Positions 11,448-23,078 of a DNA stretch of 64,000 nucleotides are shown piece after piece. The DNA comes from Trichobilharzia szidati (Eukaryota; Platyhelminthes; Trematoda; Strigeidida; Schistosomatidae), in assembly GCA_944472155.2 (NCBI GenBank), contig OX235272.1, positions 92,820,020 through 92,884,019 on the forward strand, written 5' to 3'. Each line of letters starts with the position of its first letter. Position 1 is the stretch's first letter. Position numbers and translations under genes: made by a program. The notes under the pieces were generated by a model. It saw nothing but the letters and a program-made list of their open reading frames with translations. It was not told where the DNA came from and ran no database searches.

Positions 11448-11815
11448 GGATTTCATCATGAGCTGACATCGGTTAGAGAACCACTGGAAAACCACTAGGG
11501 AGTAATGGACATCTGTTTCGTCTCACTTTGGGACTCTTCATCAATACATACCCACCACCAGGGTTCGAAACCAGGACCCCCGGGTAATAAGGTAAGCTAG
11601 CTCGTAAACCATTAAGCCACTGGGATCTGATTCAATGGCCAATGAATTCCAACTTCTACCAATTCACGACATAGTGCAACTAATAGTTAATGTCTACAGC
11701 GAGTATTTGTCCTCATTCTCGATCTGCTGTAACCAGTAGGTTACAGCTTCCCACTAGAACCCAGGTAACCACCTCTTTGAATGGGGTCAGTGATCAGTGA
11801 TTGGTTACAGGATTT
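11448..11815 (-). mobile_element. SINE-B, nearly full length
   Basis: Plus-strand order is ...GAGAACCACTGGAAAACC, CTGTTTCGTCTCACTTTGGG, AGGGTTCGAAACCAG, CCACTGGGATCTGATTC, AATTCCAACTTCTACC, so the element is on minus: 5' region, tRNA-like head with B and A boxes, ribozyme, 3' tail. The ribozyme has GAAAC and a usable stem II (GTCCCAAAGTGAGAC), but C3 is lost. The upstream half extends to the GGGGTCAGTGATC phrase at about 11795. Confidence 0.75.
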
Positions 11816-11849
11816 CATCTTTTCCATTTTTATCGAGTTTACAACCATG

Positions 11850-11945
11850 TGAGTTACGCAAAGACGTACATTCACCGGGAATCGAACCTCAGGTAATTTG
11901 AGTCGTTAGCAAGCTTTATAACACTGAATTCTTGTGAAACTCATT
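11850..11945 (-). mobile_element. tRNA-like SINE head, unassigned family
   Basis: The minus strand contains TTCAGTGTTATAAAGCTTGC and a B box GGTTCGATTCCC, spaced as in a tRNA. No matching second copy was recognised in the window, so the family is unknown. It could be an isolated tRNA pseudogene. Confidence 0.4.
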
Positions 11946-13164
11946 TATAGTTTTGATGTGTTTGAATAGGCTAGAGACAATGTGAGTTCCACCATACTCA
12001 TATAGTGGGGAAAGGAATATTTACTATAACTATCATTATTATCATCATTCATCCTATATGTGTACTGCCCGTTTATTTCTTTCTTTGTTTATTTATCTAT
12101 CTTACCTCACATCAATGGTAGTCAATAATAAATCGAAATGAGTGGTCATCTTATTCAACTCTTAGATTAATGAAGCATATAGAAGTACCCCGATAAAGAA
12201 TGACCATTCAACAGACCATTGAGATATCAAAACACTAAACAGAAATATGCATACTTAAGATTTTATTCAGGGATAAATGAGAAGTCTTTAGAGAATAGGA
12301 GAGAAAAATATTAATAAAAAAGTTTTACACTGTCATTAACATGAGAAATAAGATGACAGACACTTATCTTTCAAGCGTATATTAACTTATCAGGTCACAC
12401 GAATATTGCTCAGTGGGTATGTTAACTTACACGTGCAATATTCACAGGTTATCACTTCAAATAATCCATCCGTGAATCTCTGTTGTTCTACTTGAATGAT
12501 GAAGTGATCGTGCTTTTTCTTTCTTCTTCTTCTTCTTCAATTTCTTGATAGCATGGTGTGTGTGGAACTGCCCAAGGTTACTCATGAAATCAAATCAGAG
12601 AAATGTCCTATTGGCTTGAAGATATTTTGTTATCTATTTAGGGAAGTGATTTCAGGCCCGCTTGCGTACAAGTTATTACAATAAAATATTATTCTTGTGA
12701 ACTTCTCCAATCAACATCTCAAAGGACTGACGTTACTTACTTTAATGGTGAGTCTATCTGAGGTTATCTTGATTTAGGAGACTGTTATTGATTCAGGGGA
12801 TGATGATTACAGGTGGAATTAAGATCTGAGTGATAGTAGGACTCGAATCAGAGGCCTACTAATTATCAGTTTGTAACTGTCTATCAGCTGAATTGAGAGG
12901 CCCAACTTCTGATCATCTCTAAAATTACTACGACTGACGCCTAGTTAGCCACCTAGATCTTCTTAGTCATACTGAATCATGAGGGCAGGTGGAAGTTGTG
13001 GACTGAAAGTGAAACTATCAGGCATAGTTTTACGTTGGTAGACTGTTTTGATACTTAACCGAATTTGGACTTTCCCGTTGATGGATTGTACCAAAGTGTT
13101 CAGCCTCTATTGAAACGTCGACTCCTTGTGTAGATGCTTAGACGATATATGAGGATTTAAGTTG
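11946..13164. other. Unassigned AT-rich DNA
   Basis: Contains a (CTT)n stretch near 12526-12538. About 12780-12920 (minus) has a weak tRNA-like phrase ending GATTCGAGTCC. Nothing else could be supported. Confidence 0.35.
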
Positions 13165-13305
13165 AAGTAATTTGGTGGATGGAATCCTCGATGCAAATTT
13201 TGTCACGTTTGGGACTCGTCAGCTTGATGTACCTACATTCTCGATGAGCGATGGGTTTTTTTACCGACTCTTGAACCCAGTACCCACAGTTTCAGTTCAA
13301 ACTGG
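13165..13305 (-). mobile_element. SM-alpha-like SINE fragment (SINE-A)
   Basis: The minus strand has AGCTGACGAGTCCCAAACGT, then GACAAAATTTGCATC and GAGGATTCC. This is the SM-alpha hammerhead layout with core CTGACGA (13216-13222; position 7 is free in hammerheads) and an ATC cleavage triplet, but G12 of GAAA is lost. The head is cut after GACTCTTGAACCC. Forms an inverted pair with the next entry. Confidence 0.7.
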
Positions 13306-13560
13306 GTTAAATTTTAAGTGATACTCGCTGCACACGAGATGGTGTCTGTCGTGGTCCAAGTTGTCTAGCAGATAACGCTTTGACGTTTGGTACTATGGGT
13401 ACTGGGCTCGAGCCCAAGTGGGAACGCCATCACTCACCGCAGATCACAGGTACTTGCACATGATAAGTCCCAGATAGGACGAAGCCTGTGTCCTGGATTC
13501 CACTGTTTAGTCATCATCCACCAAGACTCTTTTGATGTTATATGATATGACTCAAGTAAT
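13306..13560 (+). mobile_element. SM-alpha-like SINE (SINE-A)
   Basis: A tRNA-like head with A-box relic GTTGTCTAGCAG and B box GGGCTCGAGCCC, then a ribozyme region TGATAAGTCCCAGATAGGAC with GAAG in place of GAAA, and CCTGGATTCCACTG at the 3' side. This is the arrangement described for Schistosoma SM-alpha retroposons. Two core changes make activity unlikely. Confidence 0.75.
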
Positions 13561-14589
13561 CTGAATGATTTCACTGTTAGTTAGTTAGTTTGTTTTTTTC
13601 AAATAAAAATTAGAGTATTGGCAAACTGTTGATGGATACAACTCACAAATAGATTAACTGTCGTCAGTTAGCGATAATTTCATCAAGTCATCTTAAATGT
13701 CAACATTACGCTATCACTTCATTAAAATACACTAATACACACACACTGGTTAGTATACATAATCAATATTTGGATGTTAAAATAGGTGTGAAGACAGAAT
13801 ATGATTATGAGTTCTACTCACAGTGTCATGACAAGTGAAAGGCTGTCAAATATTTGGTGACGATATTGTCATTAAACACATTAGTCATAGAGAAATACAT
13901 ATGAACACTCAAACAGAAACACACCTACACACATACGCATAGACTACTACAACTAAATGTTGTTTGACAGTGATTATGCATTTTATATATTCTGTGAGTA
14001 CATCTCAGATAAATAAATAACTGTCATCACTTTGAAAGCTGAGTCATCAATGTACTAGCAATATATTTTTGTTGGAGAGGGTGGTGCTGGAATGCATTGG
14101 TGGGTTCATGCATATGTTTAAAGGTCAGTAAGTAGCTTTTGAAGTTAGCAACAGGAAAATACACTACAAATTACATCTATGTCATAAATTGGTTTATCAT
14201 AAGAAATAAACAATATGAATTACTCACTAGATAGCAACTAATACCACACTATCTTGTTGTAGGTGTTGATTGGAAACTAATAAGCAGGTATATTCATGCG
14301 GTCATTAGGCCAAGTAAACATGAAACTGCTACAAACAGAATTACCCTGTAATCTGTTCAGTCTTCCAGTCCTAAGAACTTAGTCTATAGAATAGGATAGG
14401 ATGCATTGCCTGAATAACTCTCCTGGTATTCTGACACATATCAAGCTTAGACAAATCCTTGTTAGCTAGTTGAACATCTAACTAAATGATTAACTGAAGT
14501 ATTGTACTGAATCGGTTAAAATCTAACGGAATATGTACTGAAAGAATTTGTGGTTCATATTGCATTTTAATGGTGACTAATTGTTTTCA
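13561..14589. other. Unassigned AT-rich DNA
   Basis: No ORF of note, tRNA box or recognised repeat. Confidence 0.4.
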
Positions 14590-14885
14590 TAACTTCTTGT
14601 TTTTACTCCATTTCTTTGCGCTCCAAGTGGAACATAGGGCTTCAAGCTTTAAACGTTGAAACTTCAGTAGCCGTTCTGGTATTGTTCTTACGGTCTGGTG
14701 TTGTCAGACTCACGCCCAACTTTCCCTTTTATCCAGGCTTACTATCAACTAGGCAAGGTTTAGGAGTGCATGGGCAGGGAATCAAACCCTGACCATGTTA
14801 GGCATGATTGGCAAAGTATCCTCCCTCCCCTGAACTACCGCTGTGGGTGGTTGCTCTTCCCACTTATATTATTTGCATATAATTA
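14590..14885 (-). mobile_element. SINE-E with tRNA-like head
   Basis: The minus strand shows a head with A box TAGTTCAGGGG and B box GGTTTGATTCCC, a body (GGTTGGGCG-type spacer, GCTACTGAAG) and the tail GAAGCCCTATGTTCCACT. The tail is shared with RTE 3' ends here. Confidence 0.65.
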
Positions 14886-14929
14886 TAAAACTTAGTTGGA
14901 ATTCAGGATGAATATTTATGCCAATTTGA

Positions 14930-15055
14930 GGCTTGTCAGTTGGATGTATCTGCATCTCCGATGGGTGTTGGTATTCCACATTGAGACTCGAAACTAACAT
15001 GTCAACGAGGTGTGAGTCGGACAGCTGCCTTCTCTCCATAGTGAGAATTAGATGG
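14930..15055 (-). mobile_element. SM-alpha-like SINE fragment (SINE-A)
   Basis: Reads on minus as CCAACTGACAAGCCTCAAAT followed by ATTCATCCTGAATTCCAAC, a strongly decayed hammerhead region, with a remnant of the head (GAGACTCGAAACTAA on plus). Confidence 0.5.
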
Positions 15056-15059
15056 CTAA

Positions 15060-15425
15060 TCAGGAAGAATTATCAACAAGAAACTCTGTGAACAAAACAA
15101 TCCAGGACCTATTGCTCAGCCAGTATGCTGAAGAAAATGGAGATGGTTCGGAGACACGCTGAGAAGACCGTTGGATGACATCACACTCCAGGTCATCGTT
15201 CAAATGGAACCCAAATGGGATACGACAAGCTGGCCATAGCTCCGAGGTTAACATGGAGGAGAACATGTGACGAGCAGAAAGACGGAGCATATCTGAAGTT
15301 ACAGGGCTAGCTGAAGAGGACTGCAGGGAACAGTACAAAATGGAATTGCGCAGCTGAAACTCAATGTTCGACTCAGAACCCAAGGGAATACAGATGATAG
15401 TATAATGGATCAAGGGGAAATTCAA
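15060..15425 (+). mobile_element. RTE-clade LINE, 3' coding end
   Basis: Plus-strand frames give MLKKMEMVRRHAEK, then TQMGYDKLA, RLTWRRTCDE and LKRTAGNSTKWNCAAETQCS, the conserved C-terminal tail of RTE reverse transcriptases (consensus kind: RRRKWRWIGHTLR, WNPEGKRRRGRP, TWRR). Ends at AACCCAAGGGAAT. 5'-truncated and broken by stops. Confidence 0.8.
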
Positions 15426-16029
15426 AGGAAAGAATCTTTAACGAACAATCTCCTCGAACAATAATTCCTTTTTCCTTTGACATTTTTATCTGATTGTAAC
15501 TCATTATAATTTTAATCATGGTTCTTTTGTGTATCTTTTTTTTCTGTCCTGTCACGATTTCATGCACTTATAAGGACATTTCCACTATATATTTTATCTA
15601 TCACTCCCTCCACCCCCACTGCACTCCTGAAATTTGTTAATTCTCTATCTACCTGTCTACTTCCTTGAATTCTAATCACACTTTCTTATCACTTTTATAT
15701 CAAATTATTTGGTGATTTTATGAACGACATTGAAGTATCATTTGTACTCGTTCTCCGTATTATTGATTTCACTACTCCTACTCCTCCTCCTATTCCTTCT
15801 ACTGAACTGTATCAAATTGTTTACATTTGACAAGAGAACACATCTTGAATTACAAACAGAAAAAGTGCAGAGAAAAGAGTAAATGAAATTGAATGAATTC
15901 AATTCATCCTAAAATATTGATTGTTCTTGCTATGCAGAAACTGACAAATAAAAGGGAAAAAATTATATATTTCTAACATAGCTTAAATTAAGCTTCATCC
16001 CTGCATACTCACTATCCTATCTGGAATTG
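15426..16029. other. Unassigned AT-rich DNA
   Basis: No recognised feature; pyrimidine-rich runs near 15600-15660 and 15770-15800. Confidence 0.4.
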
Positions 16030-16380
16030 AACCTGAGCACACCTCCGATTTTCTGAACATGTACCGAAGAGCCTACATTTCTCAAAGGAACAAACGTTTA
16101 CAATAGTACGATTACCAGGCATCTCCTTGATATGGTTCATGAGTTGGAGATCTGATCCTTTAAAATTATCAGTAGACAAAACAGCTCACTTCTCTTCAAT
16201 TTTGCTGAATCAATCTCTATCAGACACCTGAAAGCTGATTTATGTGTTCAGAAAGAAGCAGTTAGCATCAGTCCTTCCTTGTCGATCCTGGTGACTGGAT
16301 GACTTCAATCTCTCTCTCTCTCTCTCTTTCATTTGATTCCGTAGTTTCTAGCATTAACCTCACCCCCAAAACCCACCTTG
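16030..16380 (+). mobile_element. PLE endonuclease C-terminus fragment
   Basis: Plus-strand frames give FKIISRQNSSLLFNFAESIS, then IRHLKADLCVQKEAVSIS, preceded by a frameshifted LRFSEHVPKS relic. Same subfamily as 28775-29365 and 33823-34997. It is followed by a (CT)n run at 16309-16328. Confidence 0.75.
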
Positions 16381-17304
16381 ATAAAGAGTAATTTTGGTTG
16401 TCTCTTGTTTCCATGATTTATGAATTTATGAGTCCAACAGCAAGCCATAGTAGTAATAGTGGCTGAAACTGTTTCTTCCGCACTCAGAGTTCTGGTTGAT
16501 ATAGATGAATTGCGTCGGCCTCTGTTGTTTGAAGTATTTAGTACCTAGATGCCTTTGACAACTGACTGACTAAACTATTCATCTTATTACGTAACTGTAT
16601 TACGCTCTATTCAACTTCTTATATGTGTTGATTGACATTAATAACTATGTTTCTTCTGACAAGGCATCACCACTACCCTCTTACCAATCTTCACCCCCGG
16701 ACCTCCCTACTTACAATCTGACTATTCATCACATTTTGAAATGTCTTGACAACAGTAACACTGACTAATTTTCATTCTTATCGGACAAACCTAATGTACA
16801 CATACATACAACAATCAGTATATATAATTGCGACTATACAGCTAAATGAATGAATTCGCCTCTGAAAAGAGACTCTTCGCTGAACCATGTGTTTTGTTTT
16901 CATTAATGTCAGTATGGGGATTATTCATACATTTTGTCCTCTAACTGAAAACAGTCCTGGAACCATCTCACTTCTTTGTTACGAATGTATTGTCTGTATC
17001 GTGATGTCATCGAAAGGAAAACAAGTTTTTTCGTCACTACAGCCGTCACTTTGTTTGCCTATGGTCTAATGAGTGTGTCCTGGTGTTTAAGGTATAACAA
17101 TGACCGCGAGATAGTTAAGGAACATGAATTCCTGGACCTTTTTACACCTCATGTACTCTGTGACGATACGCTCACTATCATATTGCCACTGACTACCTGA
17201 ATTCGAAATTCCCACAATCCATGAGAATTTTGTACTGAATAATAATCAGTCACAGAAAGCGTTTCGAACTGTGACATTATTATTATTATTGTTATTATTA
17301 TATC
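16381..17304. other. Unassigned DNA with a PLE terminal motif
   Basis: At 16845-16895 a PLE end motif occurs on plus (GAATGAATTCGCCTCTGAAA, AGAGACTCTTCGCTGAA, then TATGGGGATTATTC), so a PLE 3' terminus probably lies here. The frames at 16887-17200 have no known family. Confidence 0.4.
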
Positions 17305-18080
17305 CTTTAATTCCTACAGGAACATAGGGCTTCAGCCGTGCGTCTCCATTGCGTTCGGTTCTCTGCTAGAGTCTTCACCTGGCTCCAAGTCTGCCCACAC
17401 GTTTTCATCTCCTCTTCACATCACCTCCTCCAAGTCACCCTTGCACTTACGACAAACTCGCCGCCTCCCTTTCGGGTTCCACTCAAGGGCTTGTCTAGTG
17501 ATGTCACTTGATGCATTCTTTCCTCAGAGTATGGCCAATCCATCTCCATTTCCTTCTGCATATTTGTTTCACAATCGGTTCCTGGTTGGTTCGCTCATTG
17601 CCAGAGATCCCTGTTGCTGATCTTTTCTGGCCGGCCATCTGATCTTGATTGGTATTGAGCGAAGACAACTGTTAATGAAGGTCTGTAGTTTGTTTGAGAT
17701 GCTCTTTATGACGCACTGGCCAAGTCTCTGATCCGTATAGTAGCACTGACTGACTTCACATTGGAGTTGAAAATCTGGATCTTATTTTTGACGCTGAGTG
17801 CTGTTGACCTCCACACAGACTTGAGAGTAGTGAAAGCTTGTCTTGCTTTTCCGATTTTTGTTTTGATATCCTCGTCAGTTCCGTCTGCCTGTAGTTGAAA
17901 CGATGCTTCCCAGGTAGGTAGGTAAAAGAGGTTGTTTCTTTCAGGTTCCTCCCATTTATGCTGATTGTTGTCTGTTGTTTTTGTTGCTGTTGGTGATGTT
18001 GCCCAGGAATTTTCATCACCTCTGTTTTATCTATGTTCACCTGAAGTCCTATCTTTGATGCTTCTTCTGCTAACTTCGAA
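17277..18080 (-). mobile_element. RTE-clade LINE, RT C-terminus and 3' end
   Basis: The minus strand encodes GLQVNIDKTEVMKIPGQ, INGRNLKETTSFTYL, DEDIKTKIGKARQAFTTLKS, NKIQIFNSNVKSV, WPYSEERMHQVTS, LSGTRKGGGEF and TWRR, in frame pieces, ending ALCSCRN. A Gln-rich insert (HHQQQQKQQ) is typical of this subfamily. The copy ends in an (AAT)n-like tail (17277-17300), the RTE hallmark. The YADD catalytic region is missing. Stops and a small deletion before the SVL block show decay. Confidence 0.85.
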
Positions 18081-19381
18081 CTGTGACATAATCATAAGGA
18101 AATCTGAAGACTACAGGCTTTCTTACTAAAGAGTTTAGCAGTAGAGCAGACAGTTTTTCATTGTCAGTTTTGTTTTCATTTCTTCATGTCAAGAATTCTC
18201 ATCAAATCATGACTAAAATGATGAGAGATAGATAAGTCAAGACAGATAGGGAAGAAGAAAATTACTTTCATTGCCATTGGGAAAAGAATCTCTACGGGGT
18301 GTCATGCAATGACTTATTAATATATTTTTTTAATGCTCAAATTGACACTCACACGCACATATAGGGTCCTTCTGTGTCTCTCTGTCACACACACACAGAC
18401 ACACGCACTATATATGGGGAGTGCTATTCAATGCTTTTATTGTTTGAGTTATTCAATGTTCATTGAGATTTACTTTATAATTAGGAAAGCCATGGTAATA
18501 GAGAACAATGTCGACAACAAATGTTAACTAAATACTCATTCAACGAATATCCATTATCCAGTTAAAAATGAGAATCTTCCCCATGGAACCCCCCCCCCTC
18601 CTCAGTCATCGCTATGTGAACTTGTTATTGTTCAGTATTCAATAAATTAAAAGTCAATGAAGAAAGGCGGGGTAAGAGTAGGTGTAGGAGGACGGAGACG
18701 AAACAAACATATTAGCTCAAAGGCAAATTGTAAATAAAGTTGTACACATGTATCACAATTAAAAAAGAAAACTCAATTGTTTTTTTTAGAAACTGTTTGG
18801 GCTTTTTAAACACAGATCAAATGTAATTTGAAACTTTTCGATATAGAGAAAAAGAAGGAACTCATTTTTCGGTTTTTTTTGTTTCACCTAAGGCGAACAT
18901 ATATAGATAGATGGATAGATAGATACTCCACAGGGAAGGTAAATTATTTAATATTCAAATCACTATGTGGTGAAAATCATCACTAGGGGGGTGGGTGGGG
19001 AACTATGTCTACAATTAAGAGAGCTTGTAAAAAGGAAATCAGTGATTAACCCGGCCAACCAACCCCCCCACACAGTAGGACTTATACGGAGTTGTATGAT
19101 TGTGTGTAGCTATGTGTTTAGTCGAATCTTGGTCTCCGCGGTTTGTATGCTATAGCATTATATTCCGCAGCAGTGTGTATTTCGTGACTCTCACTCATTT
19201 TCACTATAAACATCATCTTAAAGAGAAGTTTTTTTTGAACGAAAGTAAAATTAAATCACTGAAATGGGAATTAAAGTGAGTGGTATTCACTAAAGTTGAC
19301 TGAAGAGAAGAAAAAGAGTTTATCTAACGACCTAAATAAATGACAAAGTAACACAGAGAACAATAGTTGATCTTTGATATC
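18081..19381. other. Unassigned AT-rich DNA with simple repeats
   Basis: Contains short CA-rich (18385-18405), poly-C (18589-18598) and GATA (18902-18925) runs. No coding or tRNA signature was found. Confidence 0.4.
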
Positions 19382-19579
19382 AGATAAGTTTATTTTTAAA
19401 TATCACACAGTGAGCACAGTTATTGCTCATAATCATATTGTAACAACAGAAGACAAGGGCCAGGCAACAGATCCTTTATTAAGGAAATCAAAGCATATTT
19501 ATATATTCAAATGAACTGTCGTCAAGATTTGACAGAATAGTTCTAAAATATTTGGGCGCCGAGTGAGAAGTAGACATTT

Positions 19580-19763
19580 GTAAAAAATTATATTTGTAAA
19601 GTCTCAGTGAGATTGAAATGAGTAATTCCAACGTTTCGTTCGGCAATCTGGTCCGAACTTCTTTCGATTAATTTCCCTGAAGAAGTTCGGACCAGAGTGC
19701 CGAACGAAACGTTGGAATTACTCATTTCAATCTCACTGAGACTTTACAAATATAATTTTTTAC
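19580..19763. repeat. 84-bp inverted repeat carrying a hammerhead
   Basis: Left arm 19580-19663 and right arm 19680-19763 are reverse complements with one mismatch (AAT versus ACT in the loop of stem II) around a 16-nt spacer. The right arm plus spacer contains a full hammerhead core; the left arm contains the same unit without its CTGA. The arrangement is head-to-head and would fold into a long hairpin on either strand. Confidence 0.9.
19671..19719 (+). ncRNA. Candidate PLE-type hammerhead ribozyme
   Basis: TTCC, CTGAAGA (19677-19683), A, stem II GTTCGG (19685-19690) with CCGAAC (19700-19705), GAAA (19706-19709), then CGTT and GGAA. Stem II is 6 perfect bp, stem I pairs TTCC with GGAA, and stem III is only ACGU. 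The predicted cut is after U19713. Position 7 is A, which the family tolerates; one extra A sits before stem II. A second copy of the same layout stands alone at 37322. Very short stem III hammerheads that work as dimers are known from PLEs. Confidence 0.65.
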
Positions 19764-20076
19764 ATATTTATATATTTTTCATGTACCTTATTATAGTTTA
19801 GTTGAGCAAACAAACACAGTCTTCTAATTGGTTGTTTCTCACTTAAAGTTAATCTTCCATCTATTTGTGACTGTTTCTTGAATGTCAGATCATCTGTATG
19901 TTAACTGTATCCGCCTACGCAAAGTCTGCTGTGGTTGGTTTTGAATCAGTCTTTGCTCATATTTTCTCACGACAAATCTTGAGAATGTAAACATTGACGT
20001 AAATTACTGTCTACCAATTTGGCTGGTAGACAGCTCTCACCACAATATCAGTTTTAGTCACACGGTTTCACAATTT

Positions 20077-20078
20077 GT

Positions 20079-20111
<33 letters not shown>
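20077..20111. repeat. (TA)n microsatellite
   Basis: Uninterrupted TA repeats inside the 3' part of the PLE. Confidence 0.9.
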
Positions 20112-20114
<3 letters not shown>

Positions 20115-21372
20115 GCGCGGTGTTGAATCAATAATCGAAGATTCTAGTAACTAACCTCTTTTCTCCCTACCTAACTATATTATTTTTTATTTACATCACC
20201 CTGTCCTACCCCACCCTATTGTGTGATTACATGCAAGTGAATGCAGTGCAATGGCTGAGCTTTTTTCCAGGTTATTTAATTTAGCAGGGTCAACTATTCT
20301 AGGTCTAGCTAAATTTTTATGTTCTAATAATCTAGTTGACCCCTATCTGCTAGTTTCGCTTAGCTATGTAATTGACCTCAGTGACAGTCATTAATTGCAT
20401 GGTATTTGGTAAATTATATTACTTTTCTTAATTGGATCTATTGGGTCCTTAAGCCGACAAAGTTTATTTCTGAGAGAGTTGGTTGGTTTAAATGACACTC
20501 TAATTCCGGCCTCATTGAGAATTCTACGTAAGGCCCCTGACGTTCCTTCCTCATACGGCAGTACTACAGAGGCTTTGAATTCTACATTATTTTCGTCACT
20601 TTTATTGCTAATCTTAGTTTTTCTATGGTTCTTCATACATTTTTGAATAAATTCTGGTGGGTAGTTATTCGCCAGTAATATTTCCCTTTATTTGTTTGAT
20701 TTCATTATTTAAAGCTTCTGGCTTACTAGTTAGGCTCTTGGCCCAATTATACAGACATCTAACTAGACCAATCTGCCTTTGCTGATTCTGGATAGGATGA
20801 ATTAAAGTCCAAGTATTTATTAGAGTGTGTCGGTTTCCTATAAATGCTAGTATCAAACCACCCACCATCTTGTTTTCTATTTAACTCAGAAGTGAATTGA
20901 ATACCGTCTACTAGTGAGTTTATAGGTGTGAAAAAATGAGGGATATGTTCAGATTTCAACACAGTGAATGTGTCATCCACATATCTCCACCATAACTTAG
21001 GAAAGGGGGATTAAACGTTCTAAGCGCCTTATGTTCCCAACTATCCATAAATATGTCTGCTACTATTCGGGATATTGGTGATCCCATTGCTACCCCGTTC
21101 GTTTGTTTGTTTATATAGTTTATTTTGAAATTTGAATACAGTGGAGGTTAGACATAACTGAAGACTTAATATTATTTCATCAATCGAGCGAGAGCTCAGT
21201 CCTGTTTTTTATGTTCAGGATCAATGTTCAGTTCATTCTTAACTGCTTCCAGAGCTGTATTAATGGGAATATTAGTATTTAAACTGGTTATTTCGAAACT
21301 AAACATTTTTTTCAGCTTTTCCAATGGAATTTCCCCTAGTTTTTGTTTCATTACATAGGAATTATTCAAGCA

Positions 21373-21602
21373 TTAGTTTGTAGAGATTTGGTTGATAGGT
21401 TACAGGATTTCATCATAAGCCGACATTGGTTAGAGAACCAGTGGAAAACCTGGGAGTACTGGACAGCTGTTTCGTCCTAGTTTGGGACCCTTCAGCAGTA
21501 CGGGTTCGAACCCAGGACCTTCTGGTTAAAAGGCGAGCTCGTAGACCATTAAGCCACTGAGACCCGATCCAATGGCTCAGTTAGAATTCATGGGCCAGGT
21601 TT
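21373..21602 (-). mobile_element. SINE-B inserted in a PLE
   Basis: On minus: head (B box GGTTCGAACCC, A box region CAGTGGCTTAATGG), then GTACTGCTGAAGGGTCCC, AAACTAGGACGAAACAGCTG, TCC. The ribozyme stem II (GTCCC...AGGAC) and GAAA are intact; A9 is G. Flanks TTACATAGGAATTATT (before) and TTACATAGAAGTTATT (after) look like an aged target-site duplication. The PLE frame resumes beyond it, so the SINE is younger. Confidence 0.8.
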
Positions 21603-21957
21603 TACATAGAAGTTATTTAGCCTAGAATTTAACCTATCTCTCTCTAATGGGACATAACGCTGATGCTAAATAACTCGTACTTTGGGGTGTTCCTAATGTC
21701 AACTACTGGTCTGATAGGTTATCTTGCTTTATGAATTTTGATAGTCCCATAATTTCTACTAGGATTAAAAGTTTCAGGCCTAAGATTAAACGATTCTGAC
21801 TCACCCATACGGGGTACTAGATCACTAGTAGATTTATTTGAAATTTGAATACAGTGGAGGTTAGACATAACTGAACACGCAATAATTTATGCTCGAAGGG
21901 TCATCCAGTTGTTAATACTACATCATCAATGTGTGATATTTAAAAATAAACTCATCT

Positions 21958-22744
21958 AATATGGAATTACATTCTACCACAGTGCTCAAGTTCTACACTT
22001 GCATTAATAGTTGACCTTGTATCTACGTGATCGTTTACATACATGGCAGTGATTCATGAACATCCTCATCTGTTAATAAAGTTAAAAATAATAAAAATTT
22101 GGATTGGGATTGGCTTGTTGCGACCGAAACTGACTAACTGGGGTCTAAACGCAAGGAAGTCATCTTTGCGTTCTACTGTTTAGCTGTCCCCAACTTCCTT
22201 GACAGACGTACAGCCACAATGGCTCCAAATGCAGAAGAAAGACGATTATTCTTCGAAAAATTTATGTGTGATTATATTCAACAACAATAATAATAATAAC
22301 ATTAAACACACAAAATTACTGCAGCAGTCCTATTAGGAAGCTCTACAGACCAGTTAATTTTCTAAGTAGAAAACATACTGCAGAATAAAATTGGCTAACC
22401 AAAATCTAACCGTAAGAAAGACTCAAGAATCAGGCAGAATAATCCCAAGGAGGTGGGATCGAAAACTCTGTCTACAAGAATAGTCACACACCAATACTTC
22501 TCGAAGACCTTGATTCGCTCGAAAGAAACCACACCGCAAAACAACACATTATCAGTGTTGTATTGCAGAACGACAAAACAAAGTATCAAAATTAGAGATT
22601 AAGCAGGGGCAAAGACAAGTATTAAGGATCAAGTCAGCATGTGATATGCGAAATGTCAGAATAATGATGTACAGTCTAGGAGAAAAATGGATAATAATTG
22701 CAAAGTTATTTGAGACATCCAAATAAGTATAAACTTTGTTTTCT
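21958..22744. other. Unassigned DNA
   Basis: The first 35 bases (TATGGAATTACATTCTACCA) match sequence just outside the palindromic PLE at 5906, so they belong to the same PLE end. The rest is unrecognised. Confidence 0.35.
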
Positions 22745-23078
22745 ATCGTTGGCTTGTAAGGATTATATTTGTTTTTATGAGTTGATCACGTATTGATATC
22801 AGTTAGAGAACCATTGAAAACCAGCACTGGAGTATTGGATAGCTGTTTCACCCTAGTTTGGGAATCATTGGCAGTACGCGCCCAATGCCAAGGTTCGAAC
22901 CCAGAACCTTCCGGTTACAAGGCAAGCTGGCTCGTATACCATTCAGCCACCGGGACCCGACTCAGTGGCCAGCCCATGAATTCTGACTTCTGCCAATTCA
23001 TGACATAGTGCGACCACTTCGCAATGTCTTGTACGATGAGTTACTGCCTCACCTTGAACCTGCTGTACCCTATCGGTC
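22745..23078 (-). mobile_element. SINE-B, long copy abutting an RTE
   Basis: Plus-strand order GGCTTGTAAGGATTATATTT, GATATCAGTTAGAGAACC, GTTTCACCCTAGTTTGGGAA, GTTCGAACCC, CCACCGGGACCC, CTTCTGCCAATTC, so the element is on minus with 5' region, tRNA-like head, ribozyme and tail. The core is CCAATGA plus GTGAAAC, two changes from consensus. It ends where RTE coding sequence begins, having cut that RTE. Confidence 0.8.

Larger units (their letters stand above)
19382..21957 (-). mobile_element. Near-complete PLE with inverted ends and an internal ribozyme hairpin
   Basis: A 27-bp inverted repeat (19382-19408 and 21931-21957, one mismatch) bounds a minus-strand PLE. From high to low coordinates it encodes FNLRPETFNPSRNYGTIKIH (RT fingers, near 21780), FEITSLNTNIPI, VAMGSPISRIVADIFM (about 21070), LWWRYVDDTFTVLKSEH (YVDD codons at 20972-20983), DTSIYRKPTHSNKYLDFNS, a linker ending FKPTNSLRNKLCRLKD, then IIYQIPCN and the decayed GIY-YIG block to about 20230. 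A SINE-B copy splits it at 21373-21602 and a 38-bp phrase is duplicated. The 3' part holds the 84-bp-arm hairpin at 19580-19763. Frameshifts near 20640, 20990 and 21110 make it nonfunctional. The catalytic YVDD is kept. Confidence 0.82.

Noticed and set aside
12780..12920. tRNA-like SINE head on minus
   Set aside because: A B-box-like GATTCGAGTCC is present, but the A box is poor and no second copy or body was recognised.
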